From Pseudonocardia sp. TRM90224 (GTDB lineage Bacteria; Actinomycetota; Actinomycetes; Mycobacteriales; Pseudonocardiaceae), in assembly GCF_021245725.1 (NCBI RefSeq), contig NZ_JAJGSX010000024.1:62001-126000 (forward strand): a DNA stretch of 64,000 bases, in the 5' to 3' direction. A program made the translations under genes and the position numbers. The notes beneath the pieces were generated by a model. It was not told where the DNA came from. It made no database searches and was given only the letters and a program-made list of their open reading frames with translations. Position 1 is the first letter of the stretch; each line of letters begins with the position of its first letter. This document shows, piece by piece, positions 24,419 to 32,395 of the stretch.

Positions 24419-26434
24419 ATGAACCGGCTCGCCGCGGCCACCAGCCCGTACCTCCTCCAGCACGCCGACAACCCCATCGAGTGGTGGGAGTGGTCCGAAG
24501 AGGCGTTCGCCGAGGCGGCGGAGCGGGACGTGCCCGTGCTGCTGTCCGTCGGTTACGCGGCGTGCCACTGGTGCCATGTGATGGCGCACGAGTCGTTCGA
24601 GGACGAGGCGACGGCGGCGCAGGTCAACGCGGAGTTCGTGGCGATCAAGGTGGATCGCGAGGAGCGGCCCGACATCGACGCCGTCTACATGGCGGCCACC
24701 CAGGCGATGACGGGCCAGGGCGGCTGGCCGATGACCTGCTTCCTCACCCCGGCCGGCGAGCCGTTCCACTGCGGCACCTACTACCCGCCGACGTCGAGGC
24801 ACGGGCTGCCCGGCTTCCGCCAGCTGCTCGACGCCGTCACCACGGCGTGGCGCGAGGACGGCGCGCGCGTGCGCGGCGCGGCCGGTGAGATCGCGGCGCG
24901 GCTGGCCGACAACGCCGGCATGCAGCTGCCGCCCGCCCCGCTCGGCGTCGACGCGCTCGACCGCGCGGCCGCCGCCGTCCACGACGCGTTCGACGAGGCC
25001 TACGGCGGGTACGGCGGCGCGCCGAAGTTCCCGCCGTCGATGACGCTGGAGTTCCTGCTCCGCCACCACGAGCGCACCGGCTCGGGCGAGTCGCTGCGCC
25101 AGGCGGCGGTCACCATGGAGCGGATGGCCCGTGGTGGCATGTACGACCAGCTGGCCGGCGGGTTCGCCCGCTACAGCGTCGACGCCGGCTGGGTGGTGCC
25201 GCACTTCGAGAAGATGCTCTACGACAACGCGCAGCTCCTGCGCGGGTACGCGCACCTGGCCCGGCTGACCGGCGCGGCGCTGCCCCGGCGCGTCGTGGAG
25301 GAGACCGCGGGGTTCCTCCTGAGTGACCTGCGCACCACGGAGCGCGGGTTCGCCTCGGCGCTCGATGCCGACACCGACGGCGTCGAGGGCCTCACGTATG
25401 CGTGGACGCCGGCGCAGCTCGTCGACGTGCTCGGCGCCGACGACGGCAAGTGGGCGGCCGAGCTGCTCACCGTCACGGCCGCGGGGACGTTCGAGCACGG
25501 CTCCTCGACGTTGCAGCTGCTCGGTGACCCCGACGACGAGCAGCGGTGGGCCGACGTCCGCGGCCGGCTGCTCGCCGCGCGTGCGTTGCGGCCGCAGCCC
25601 GCCTGCGACGACAAGGTCGTCACCGCGTGGAACGGGATGGCGATCGCCGCGCTCGCCGAGGCCGGCGCGGCGCTCGACCGTCCGGGCTGGGTCGCGGCGG
25701 CGGCGGAGGCCGCCGAGCTGATCATGCGCCTGCACGTCGTCGACGGGCGGCTGCGCCGCTCGTCCCGCGGCGGTGTCGTCGGGACGGCGGCCGCTGTGCT
25801 CGAGGACTACGGCTGCCTCGCCGACGGCCTGCTCGCGCTGCACCAGGCCGGCGGCGCCGCACGATGGCTGGAGGCCGCAACGGGCCTGCTCGACGTCGCA
25901 CTGCGGCACTTCGGCGACCCGGAGCGGCCCGGCGTCTTCCACGACACGGCCGACGACGCGGAGGCGTTGCTGCACCGCCCGCGCGAGCTGACCGACAACG
26001 CCACCCCGTGCGGCAGCTCGGCGTTGACGTCGGCGCTGGTGACGGCGTCCGTCCTGAGCCACGACGGCGGGCATTACCGCGCTGCGGCCGACGCGGCCCG
26101 CCACGGCATCGGGACGCTCGCCGAGAAGCACCCGCGGTTCGCGGGGCACTGGCTGACGGCCGCCGAGGCGGTGGCCAGGGGACCGTTGCAGGTGGCCGTC
26201 ACTGGCTCGGCATCCGATCCGCGACGCGACGCTCTGGAGCGCCACGCGCGGCACATCGCCCCTGGTGGGACGGTCGTTGTGGCCGGTGTGCCGGACGCCG
26301 AGGGGGTCCCGTTGCTCGCCGATCGCCCGCTCGTGGCCGGCGGCCCCGCCGCGTACGTCTGCCGCGGGTTCGTCTGCGACCGCCCGGTCACCTCGACCGA
26401 GGAGCTGACCGCCACCCTGGGACTCCAACCCTGA
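24419..26434 (+). CDS. Thioredoxin-domain DUF255 (YyaL/SSP411-like) protein
   Basis: 671 aa. N-terminal thioredoxin-like domain with GYAACHWCHVM (CxxC-like CHWC) near residue 47, followed by a long (alpha/alpha)-barrel region similar to N-acylglucosamine 2-epimerase/cellobiose epimerase folds, e.g. GGYGGAPKFPPSMTLEFLLRH and GLTYAWTPAQL, and DNATPCGSSA near the end. This two-domain plan is the YyaL/spermatogenesis-associated protein 20 family, of unknown function. ATG 24419 with GAGAGGG upstream. The gene is only 24 bp from the Rv1083-like gene, and is Rv1084 by synteny. Confidence 0.9.
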   Translation: MNRLAAATSPYLLQHADNPIEWWEWSEEAFAEAAERDVPVLLSVGYAACHWCHVMAHESFEDEATAAQVNAEFVAIKVDREERPDIDAVYMAATQAMTGQGGWPMTCFLTPAGEPFHCGTYYPPTSRHGLPGFRQLLDAVTTAWREDGARVRGAAGEIAARLADNAGMQLPPAPLGVDALDRAAAAVHDAFDEAYGGYGGAPKFPPSMTLEFLLRHHERTGSGESLRQAAVTMERMARGGMYDQLAGGFARYSVDAGWVVPHFEKMLYDNAQLLRGYAHLARLTGAALPRRVVEETAGFLLSDLRTTERGFASALDADTDGVEGLTYAWTPAQLVDVLGADDGKWAAELLTVTAAGTFEHGSSTLQLLGDPDDEQRWADVRGRLLAARALRPQPACDDKVVTAWNGMAIAALAEAGAALDRPGWVAAAAEAAELIMRLHVVDGRLRRSSRGGVVGTAAAVLEDYGCLADGLLALHQAGGAARWLEAATGLLDVALRHFGDPERPGVFHDTADDAEALLHRPRELTDNATPCGSSALTSALVTASVLSHDGGHYRAAADAARHGIGTLAEKHPRFAGHWLTAAEAVARGPLQVAVTGSASDPRRDALERHARHIAPGGTVVVAGVPDAEGVPLLADRPLVAGGPAAYVCRGFVCDRPVTSTEELTATLGLQP

Positions 26435-26460
26435 AGCTTCGCTGAGAACGAACACTACGT

Positions 26461-26490
26461 ACCGCGTTGCGGTGTAATCTCGTAATCACC
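26461..26490 (+). promoter_or_regulatory. Inverted repeats in the promoter region of the RGG-rich protein gene
   Basis: ACCGC-gtt-GCGGT at 26461-26473 overlaps a second repeat GGTG...CACC with TAATCTCGTAAT inside (26471-26490). They end 19 bp before the start codon (26510), near where RNA polymerase binds, and may be the autoregulatory operator of the ribbon-helix-helix-like gene that follows. Confidence 0.3.
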
Positions 26491-26509
26491 AGAGACACGG
26501 AGGTGTGAG

Positions 26510-27136
26510 ATGACCGGACGCATGCACCGCGGCTGGCACGGCGGCGGGCGCGGCGGCCGCGGGCCGGGGCGCGGCGGTTGGCAGCAGGCCGACCTGCCCG
26601 GCGCCGACGACGCTGCGGCCTGGCTGCAGGGCCGACTGCCCGACGAGTGGTTCACGGGCGCGCCCGAGGTGACGATCGACCGCGAGGAGATCCTCATCGT
26701 CGGCGAGCTGGCGGCCGTCGAGGGCGAGTTCGCCGACACCGAGGCCGGGCGGGCCGACCGCGCGGCCGCAGAGGCGGGCCGGATCTCCCGGTTCCGCGAG
26801 TCCACCCGCGACGAGCGCATCGAGATCGCGCGCCAGGCCGAGCACCGCTACCAGCGCAAGGTCGCCTGGGGTGCGCGCATCGGCGAGACCGTCGAGCTGT
26901 TCACGGTCGCGTCGGTGCCGGTGATGACCCGGCTGCGGCAGCCGGAGCGGATCGTCCTCGACACGCTGGTCGATTCCGGCGTGGCCCGTTCCCGCTCCGA
27001 CGCGCTCGCGTGGGCCGTCAAGCTGGTCGGCCAGCACGCCGACGAGTGGCTCGGCAACCTGCGCGATGCGATGGCCAAGGTCGACGAGCTGCGCACGCAG
27101 GGCCCGACCGGCGGCGACGGGTCGAACACGGCCTGA
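26510..27136 (+). CDS. Conserved actinobacterial protein with Gly/Arg-rich N-terminus and possible ribbon-helix-helix domain
   Basis: 208 aa. Residues 4-22 are rich in Gly and Arg (HRGWHGGGRGGRGPGRGG). The central part is acidic and helical, and the C-terminus reads RIVLDTLVDSGVARSRSDALAWAV, a pattern like the helix-helix part of ribbon-helix-helix DNA-binding proteins. A C-terminal helix follows (LRDAMAKVDELR). No family function is known to me. GAGGTG is found 4 bp before the ATG. Family A copy A2 follows the stop directly. Confidence 0.7.
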   Translation: MTGRMHRGWHGGGRGGRGPGRGGWQQADLPGADDAAAWLQGRLPDEWFTGAPEVTIDREEILIVGELAAVEGEFADTEAGRADRAAAEAGRISRFRESTRDERIEIARQAEHRYQRKVAWGARIGETVELFTVASVPVMTRLRQPERIVLDTLVDSGVARSRSDALAWAVKLVGQHADEWLGNLRDAMAKVDELRTQGPTGGDGSNTA

Positions 27137-27141
27137 AACCT

Positions 27142-27201
27142 CCCCACCGTTTTGCCGACCTGCACGCTCTCCAGGGTGTGCAAGTAGGCAAAGCGGTGGG
27201 G
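27142..27201. repeat. Family A palindrome, copy A2
   Basis: CCCCACCGTTTTGCC...GGCAAAGCGGTGGGG, with inner asymmetric loop GACC/AGTA and a further stem around TGCAC/GTGCA. It lies between convergent genes, 5 bp from the plus-strand stop. Confidence 0.9.
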
Positions 27202-27211
27202 AAGTTCGGCG

Positions 27212-27877
27212 TTAGAACAGGGCGAGCCAGATCGCGACGTGGTGGCAGATCGCCGCGAGCACGGTCGCGGCATGGAAGAACTCGTGGTAGCCGAACGTCT
27301 TGGGCCACGGGTCCGGCCAGCGGGTGGCGTAGAAGACGGCGCCGATCGTGTAGAGCAGGCCGCCGGTGAGCAGCAGCACGAGCGCTGCAACGCCGCCGTT
27401 GGCCAGCAGGTCGGGCAGCACGAAGATCGCGACGTAGCCGAGCGCGAGGTAGACCGGCACGCCGACCCACGCCGGCGCGTGCGGCCACACCATCTTCAGC
27501 ACGACACCCGCGGCCGCGCCGACCCAGACGACGATCAGCACCCAGCGGGCCGTCGCGGGGTCCATGGCCAGCGCCGCCACGGGCGTGTACGTGCCGGCGA
27601 TGAACAAGAAGATCATCGAATGGTCGAGACGGCGCATCACCGCCCGGCTGCGCGGGGTGAGCCACGTCCGCCGGTGGTAGAGCGCGCTGGTGCCGAAGAG
27701 GCCGAGGATCGTGACGCTGTACACCGACGTCGCGAGCGCGGCCCCGCCGCCTACGAGCGATGCGGACACCGCGATCAACGTCGCGCACGCCGCGATCGAG
27801 ACGGCGAACGACCAGAAGTGCAGCCAACCCCGCATCCGCGGCTTGACCAGCGGTGGGGTGGCGGGTGTCGAATCCAT
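27212..27877 (-). CDS. Hemolysin III/PAQR-family membrane protein
   Basis: 221 aa with seven predicted membrane helices. The conserved HFWSF, SALYHRRTW and DHSMIFLFIAGTYTPVA (first His/Asp/Ser cluster) and FGYHEFFHAATVLAAICHHVAI (zinc-ligand His pair) are those of the hemolysin III (CREST/PAQR) family, probably metal-dependent amide hydrolases. ATG 27877 sits 10 bp after GAGGTGAG; a GTG at 27892 would overlap that ribosome site. Same location as Rv1085c. Confidence 0.88.
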   Translation of the reverse strand: MDSTPATPPLVKPRMRGWLHFWSFAVSIAACATLIAVSASLVGGGAALATSVYSVTILGLFGTSALYHRRTWLTPRSRAVMRRLDHSMIFLFIAGTYTPVAALAMDPATARWVLIVVWVGAAAGVVLKMVWPHAPAWVGVPVYLALGYVAIFVLPDLLANGGVAALVLLLTGGLLYTIGAVFYATRWPDPWPKTFGYHEFFHAATVLAAICHHVAIWLALF

Positions 27878-27980
27878 GGTCCCAGCGCTCACCTCTTCGA
27901 GGCTACGGGTTGTGCTTGTCCCGTGAAGGTTTCTAGTGCGTGAATCCTGCCACCGCGGACCGGGCGTACGCTGATCCGCC

Positions 27981-28751
27981 GTGAACGTGCGCGACCTGCT
28001 GTACTCGGTCTACGAACGCAAGCTCAGTCGCGAGCTGAGCGGCGCGGCGGAGCGGCCCCGGCACGTCGCGCTGATGCTCGACGGCAACCGCAGGTGGGCG
28101 CGCGACGCCGGGCTGGAGGACGTTAACGACGGCCACCGCGCGGGCGCGGCGAAGATCTCCGACCTGCTCGAATGGTGCGACGAGGCCGGTGTCGAGGTCG
28201 TCACGCTGTGGTTGCTCTCGACCGACAACCTGAGCCGGCCGGCCGATGAGCTCGAGCCGTTGCTGCAGATCATCGCGGACGTCGTCGACGATCTCAGCGG
28301 GCCGTCGACGCGCTGGCGGTTGCGGGTCGTCGGCGCGCTCGACCTGCTGCCGACGCCGATTTCCGATCGGCTGACCGCTGCGGCCGCGCGCACGGTCGGG
28401 CGCACGGGCCTGCAGCTCAACGTGGCCGTTTGTTACGGGGGCCGGCAGGAGATCGCCGACGCAGTGCGAAAACTGCTCCTGCAGCATGCGGAATCGGGCA
28501 CGTCGATCGAGGAACTCGCCGAGGTGCTCGACGTCGACCACATCGCGGCGCACCTGTACACGTCGGGCCAGCCCGATCCGGACCTGGTCATCCGCACCTC
28601 GGGTGAGCAGCGGCTTTCCGGATTCCTGCTGTGGCAGTCGGCGCACTCGGAGTTCTGGTTCTGCGAGGCGTACTGGCCGGAGTTCCGGCGGGTCGACTTT
28701 CTGCGGGCGCTGCGCGACTTCGCGGCACGCCACCGGCGCTTCGGTTCTTAG
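27981..28751 (+). CDS. uppS: Short-chain (Z)-isoprenyl diphosphate synthase (Rv1086-like)
   Basis: 256 aa cis-prenyltransferase. It has MLDGNRRWA with the magnesium-binding Asp34, GAAKISDLLEWC, LSTDNLSRP, and the terminal SGQPDPDLVIRTSGEQRLSGFLLWQSAHSEFWF motif. M. tuberculosis Rv1086 with near-identical C-terminal sequence makes (2Z,6E)-farnesyl diphosphate for decaprenyl phosphate. The gene starts with GTG 27981. A 343-bp stretch of this gene recurs exactly in a broken copy 1262 bp downstream. Confidence 0.93.
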   Translation: MNVRDLLYSVYERKLSRELSGAAERPRHVALMLDGNRRWARDAGLEDVNDGHRAGAAKISDLLEWCDEAGVEVVTLWLLSTDNLSRPADELEPLLQIIADVVDDLSGPSTRWRLRVVGALDLLPTPISDRLTAAAARTVGRTGLQLNVAVCYGGRQEIADAVRKLLLQHAESGTSIEELAEVLDVDHIAAHLYTSGQPDPDLVIRTSGEQRLSGFLLWQSAHSEFWFCEAYWPEFRRVDFLRALRDFAARHRRFGS

Positions 28752-28767
28752 CATCCCCGGAACGCGA

Positions 28768-28800
28768 AGATGGGGCCGGACCGCTGGTCCGACCCCATCT
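28768..28800. terminator. Bidirectional terminator-like hairpin after uppS
   Basis: AGATGGGGCCGGACC and GGTCCGACCCCATCT form a 15-bp stem with one G-T pair and a 3-nt loop, 16 bp after the uppS stop and 40 bp after the end of the convergent secreted-protein gene. The duplicate at 29846 is a perfect stem. Confidence 0.8.
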
Positions 28801-28840
28801 GTCGTGGAGCGGTCTTGCTCAGGTCAAACTGCGACCTGGA

Positions 28841-29218
28841 TCAGTCGTCCTGCGAGGTGGCGTCGCCGGCCGAACCGGACTGGTTGCAGGAGTCGTCCTG
28901 GGTGACGGTCGAGTCGCCGCTGTCGGCGTCGGCGTCGCCGAGCAGGCCGAGCGCACCGGTGATGCCGTTGAGCGCGGCCAGGTCGGTGTTGTTCAGCGGA
29001 ACCTGAACGCCCAGGACGTTGATCGGGACCTGGTTGTGGCAGACCTGAACGGGAACGTCCACGTTGTTGCCCGAGAGGTTGACCAGGCCGTCAGCGTTCT
29101 TGCTGTAGTTCTGGTTGTCGCCGCCGTCGTGGCCACCGTCGGTGGCGAAGGCGAGCGGGCTCACCGCGAGCAGACCTGCAGCGGCCGTAGCCACGACAAT
29201 TCCAGCCTTCTTCAGCAC
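28841..29218 (-). CDS. Small secreted protein, chaplin/rodlet-like, copy 1
   Basis: 125 aa. Signal peptide MLKKAGIVVATAAAGLLAVSP...AFA, cleaved near residue 25. The mature part has GLVNLSGNNVDVPVQVC, VPINVLGVQVPLNN, then an acidic tail (GDADADSGDSTVTQDDSC) with one more Cys. Beta-strand/Val-Asn-rich repeats resemble the small hydrophobic surface proteins (chaplin-like) of mycelial actinobacteria, but no chaplin domain can be claimed. A nearly equal paralog is at 29919-30302. Function likely at the cell surface. Confidence 0.75.
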   Translation of the reverse strand: MLKKAGIVVATAAAGLLAVSPLAFATDGGHDGGDNQNYSKNADGLVNLSGNNVDVPVQVCHNQVPINVLGVQVPLNNTDLAALNGITGALGLLGDADADSGDSTVTQDDSCNQSGSAGDATSQDD

Positions 29219-29452
29219 AGTTCATCTCCTGTTGAGTCATGCGGACCGACCGAAGTCGATTCCATTCAGTGTCAGCGATATGACCGGGGAGCCCTCGCTG
29301 ACCGAGAAAAGGGTAGCGCGGCTCCACTGGCGTTTCCAAATCAAGTAATCCCATTGGGTGAGTCGAATACTTTGCGTTTAGTTACGCATCCTTTTGGGCG
29401 GCGCTGGATGCCGGTGAACTCGTCGGTAACGCGCTGTCGAGCACGTTCCGTC
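29219..29452 (-). promoter_or_regulatory. Upstream region of secreted gene copy 1, duplicated in copy 2
   Basis: 234 bp ahead of the minus-strand secreted gene. A stretch of about 50 bp around 29345-29394 (CCCATTGGGTGAGTCGAATA and TTTAGTTACGCATCC) is identical to the region upstream of copy 2 (about 30429-30478), the longest conserved block between them, so it likely contains the shared promoter. AGGAG lies at 29225-29229 region on the minus strand before the ATG. Confidence 0.55.
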
Positions 29453-29813
29453 GTCGAGGTCGTCACGCTGTGGTTGCTCTCGACCGACAACCTGAGCCGG
29501 CCGGCCGATGAGCTCGAGCCGTTGCTGCAGATCATCGCGGACGTCGTCGACGATCTCAGCGGGCCGTCGACGCGCTGGCGGTTGCGGGTCGTCGGCGCGC
29601 TCGACCTGCTGCCGACGCCGATTTCCGATCGGCTGACCGCTGCGGCCGCGCGCACGGTCGGGCGCACGGGCCTGCAGCTCAACGTGGCCGTTTGTTACGG
29701 GGGCCGGCAGGAGATCGCCGACGCAGTGCGAAAACTGCTCCTGCAGCATGCGGAATCGGGCACGTCGATCGAGGAACTCGCCGAGGTGCTCGACGCCACC
29801 GGCGCTTCGGCTC
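29453..29813 (+). pseudogene. Broken duplicate of uppS with internal deletion
   Basis: Bases 29453-29795 are identical by eye to 28191-28533 of uppS (343 bp, no difference seen). It then jumps to the extreme 3' end of the parent (CCACCGGCGCTTCGG), skipping 196 bp between two ACG triplets (28531-28533 and 28727-28729). The start is missing, and the deletion shifts the frame, so no enzyme can be made: the metal-binding MLDGNRRW and the RTSGEQR region are both absent. Confidence 0.9.
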
Positions 29814-29845
29814 GTGGGCCGTGTCTAGAAGTTCCCGAGACGCGA

Positions 29846-29878
29846 AGATGGGGCCGGACCAGTGGTCCGGCCCCATCT
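29846..29878. terminator. Perfect terminator-like hairpin after the uppS duplicate
   Basis: AGATGGGGCCGGACC-agt-GGTCCGGCCCCATCT, a perfect 15-bp stem with a 3-nt loop. It is the duplicate of the hairpin at 28768-28800; there one stem position is a G-T pair, here G-C. Confidence 0.8.
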
Positions 29879-29918
29879 GTCGTGGAGCGGTCTAGCTCAG
29901 GTCAAACTGCGACCTGGA

Positions 29919-30302
29919 TCAGTCGTCCTGCGAGGTGGAGTCGCCGGCGGAACCGGACTGGTTGCAGGAGTCGTCCTGGGTGACGGTCGAGTCGCCGCTG
30001 TCCGCGTCGGCGTCGCCGAGCAGGCCGAGCGCACCGGTCAGGCCGTCGAGTGCAGCCAGGTCGGTGTTGTTCAGCGGAACCTGAACGCCCAGAACGTTGA
30101 CCGGGACCTGGTTGTGGCAGGCCTGGATCGGGACGTTCACGTTGTTGCCCGAGAGGTTCACCAGGCCGTCAGCGTTCTTGCTGTAGTTCTGGTGGTCGCC
30201 GCCGTCGTGTCCGTGGCCCGAGTCGCCAGCGAAGGCGAGCGGGCTCACCGCGAGCAGACCTGCAGCGGCCGTAGCCACGACAATTCCAGCCTTCTTCAGC
30301 AC
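29919..30302 (-). CDS. Small secreted protein, chaplin/rodlet-like, copy 2
   Basis: 127 aa, same signal peptide as copy 1 (identical for 25 residues), with differences clustered just after it (GDSGHGHDGGDHQ, a 6-bp length change) and scattered conservative changes (VNVPIQAC, ALDGLTGALG). The C-terminal tail with Cys is almost unchanged (DSTSQDD). The reading frame is intact and changes are mild, which suggests both copies are under selection. Confidence 0.75.
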   Translation of the reverse strand: MLKKAGIVVATAAAGLLAVSPLAFAGDSGHGHDGGDHQNYSKNADGLVNLSGNNVNVPIQACHNQVPVNVLGVQVPLNNTDLAALDGLTGALGLLGDADADSGDSTVTQDDSCNQSGSAGDSTSQDD

Positions 30303-31042
30303 AGTTCATCTCCTGTTGAGTCATGCGGACCGACCGGAGTCGATTCCATTCAGTGTCAGCGATGTGACCGGGGAGCCCTCGCTGACCGAGAAAAAGGTAG
30401 CGCGGCCCCACTCCCGTTTCCAAATCATGTAATCCCATTGGGTGAGTCGAATACTTTGCGTTTAGTTACGCATCCTTTCGGGCGGCGCTCGACGCCGTCG
30501 AACTCATCGGTAACCGCTCGTCGGATACGTTCCGTGACCGAGCATCACTCGAACGCGTGCGTATCCTTTTTCGATTTCAACGCGCAGTCACGGACGTATA
30601 TCGGTACTGGTTGGTACCGTTTGCTCTGGGGCGGCCTCCGCGGCCTCCGTGAGGGGTCTGTCGGGAGGGCGCCGGGTGTTGACGCTGCGCATCCGACCTG
30701 CGACTGAACGTGTCAGCGGCGACCGTTCAACGACGACAGGCGGTTGCCGCGAAGCGATGAGCGGTAGGCCATTTCGTTAAATTCCGGTTCCGGGGCATGA
30801 GATCCCCCTGTGTTGCTGTTGACCGCACCCCGGTGACCGCCGGTAGCGTTCTCCTTGGCGGCGGGTACCCGATGCCAGCCGCCCGGGGAGGCCCTGGTCG
30901 TGGTGTCACTTGCACCCGAGGGGGCCGGCACCCGGCCCTCGCGGGCGTGCTCGGCGGTATCCAGGTCGCCAAGCACGCTCCAGCCAGGGTCGGCCGGCCC
31001 ACCAGAGAGTGGGCGTGGTGTCGCGCCCACGAGGGAGCAAAC
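30303..31042. other. Long intergenic region between secreted copy 2 and phoH2
   Basis: 740 bp. Bases 30303 to about 30535 repeat the upstream region of secreted copy 1. A small hairpin CGGTAC-tggttg-GTACCG is at 30602-30619. From 30720 on the DNA is GC-rich again and includes a short frame (30855-31046) that ends in the phoH2 start. The phoH2 promoter must lie here. Nothing else is assigned. Confidence 0.5.
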
Positions 31043-31046
31043 GTGA
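30855..31046 (+). CDS. Possible PhoAT-like antitoxin leader ORF
   Basis: 63 codons, TTG start, no clear ribosome site, ending with TGA inside the GTG start of phoH2 (GTGA overlap). In mycobacteria phoH2 is reported to form an operon with a small overlapping upstream gene (phoAT) that acts like an antitoxin. The position and the overlap fit; the amino-acid sequence (Pro/Ser/Arg-rich) shows nothing diagnostic. It could be a chance frame. Confidence 0.25.
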   Translation: MAAGTRCQPPGEALVVVSLAPEGAGTRPSRACSAVSRSPSTLQPGSAGPPESGRGVAPTREQT

Positions 31047-32383
31047 ACGACGCTCGTACCGCCCCCGCCTCGGAAAACACCACCCGCTGCTTCGTGCTGG
31101 ACACCTCCGTCCTGCTCTCCGACCCCTGGTCACTGGTCAGGTTCGAAGAGCACGAGGTCGTCCTGCCGTTGGTGGTGATCTCTGAACTGGAGGGCAAGCG
31201 GCACCACCCCGAGTTGGGTTGGTTCGCCCGCACGGCGTTGCGTCAGCTCGACGAGCTGCGCGTCCAGCACGGTCGTCTCGACGCTCCGGTGCCGATCGGC
31301 ACGGAGGGCGGCACGCTGCACGTGGAACTCAACCACTCCGACCCGGAGGTGCTCCCGGCAGGATTTCGCACCGACTCCAACGACAGCCGCATCCTCGCGT
31401 GCGCGCTCAACCTCGCGGCTGAGCGCAAAGCCGCAGGTCGCGGCGGGGTTGTGCTCGTCACCAAGGACATGCCGCTGCGGGTGAAGGCCGCGGCGGTCGG
31501 CCTGACCGCCGACGAGTACCACGCGCTCGACGTGGTGCCCTCCGGCTGGACGGGCATGGTCGACCTCGAAGTGACCTCGGAGGGCGTCGACGCGCTCTTC
31601 AGGGACGGCGTGATCGACCACGACGCCGCCCGCGACCTGCCGTGCAACACCGGCCTCCGGCTGGTCGGCGGCGGCTCGGCCGCGCTCGGGAGGGTCACGG
31701 CCGACAAGCGCGTCCGGCTCGTCCGCGGCGACCGGGAGGCGTTCGGGCTGCACGGCCGGTCCGCCGAGCAGCGGGTTGCGCTCGACCTGCTGCTCGACCC
31801 GGAGGTCGGCATCGTCTCGCTCGGTGGGCGGGCCGGCACAGGTAAGTCGGCGCTGGCGCTGTGCGCCGGCCTGGAAGCCGTACTGGAGCGGCAGCAACAC
31901 CGCAAGGTTGTGGTCTTCCGGCCGCTCTACGCGGTCGGTGGGCAGGAGCTCGGCTACCTGCCCGGCAGCGAGGCCGAGAAGATGGGGCCGTGGGCGCAGG
32001 CCGTCTTCGACACGCTCGGCGCGGTCGTCAGCCAGGACGTCATCGACGAGGTGGTGGCGCGCGGGATGCTGGAGGTGCTCCCGCTCACCCACATCAGGGG
32101 CCGCTCGTTGCACGACACGTTCGTCATCGTCGACGAGGCGCAGTCGCTGGAACGAAACGTGCTGCTCACCGTGCTCTCGCGGCTGGGCACCGCGTCGCGG
32201 GTCGTGCTCACGCACGACGTCGCGCAGCGGGACAACCTGAGGGTCGGCCGGCACGACGGCGTCGCCGCGGTGATCGAGAAGCTGAAGGGCCATCCGCTCT
32301 TCGCGCACGTCACGCTCACCCGTTCCGAGCGCAGCCCGATCGCAGCGCTCGTGACGGAGATGCTGGAGGGCCCCGGCGTCTGA
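31043..32383 (+). CDS. phoH2: PhoH2: PIN RNase domain fused to PhoH ATPase
   Basis: 446 aa. Residues about 14-150 are a PIN-domain ribonuclease (RCFVLDTSVLL with Asp20, ELEGKRHHPELG, SNDSRILACAL, VLVTKDMPLRVKA). Residues about 235-440 are a RecA-like PhoH ATPase (Walker A GGRAGTGKSAL, Walker B FVIVDEAQSLE, and GTASRVVLTHDVAQRD). Mycobacterial PhoH2 is a sequence-specific RNA helicase and RNase. The GTG start has GAGGGA upstream; the gene corresponds to Rv1095. Confidence 0.93.
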   Translation: MNDARTAPASENTTRCFVLDTSVLLSDPWSLVRFEEHEVVLPLVVISELEGKRHHPELGWFARTALRQLDELRVQHGRLDAPVPIGTEGGTLHVELNHSDPEVLPAGFRTDSNDSRILACALNLAAERKAAGRGGVVLVTKDMPLRVKAAAVGLTADEYHALDVVPSGWTGMVDLEVTSEGVDALFRDGVIDHDAARDLPCNTGLRLVGGGSAALGRVTADKRVRLVRGDREAFGLHGRSAEQRVALDLLLDPEVGIVSLGGRAGTGKSALALCAGLEAVLERQQHRKVVVFRPLYAVGGQELGYLPGSEAEKMGPWAQAVFDTLGAVVSQDVIDEVVARGMLEVLPLTHIRGRSLHDTFVIVDEAQSLERNVLLTVLSRLGTASRVVLTHDVAQRDNLRVGRHDGVAAVIEKLKGHPLFAHVTLTRSERSPIAALVTEMLEGPGV

Positions 32384-32395
32384 CCGCATGGACGA

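Noticed and set aside
29862..30707. Plus-strand open frame antisense to secreted copy 2
   Set aside because: Its frame uses codons mirrored from a gene with signal peptide and intact start; the same shadow appears over copy 1.
30303..31042. A known riboswitch in the phoH2 leader
   Set aside because: The GC-rich hairpins do not show conserved motifs of the ydaO, cobalamin, SAM or other common classes.
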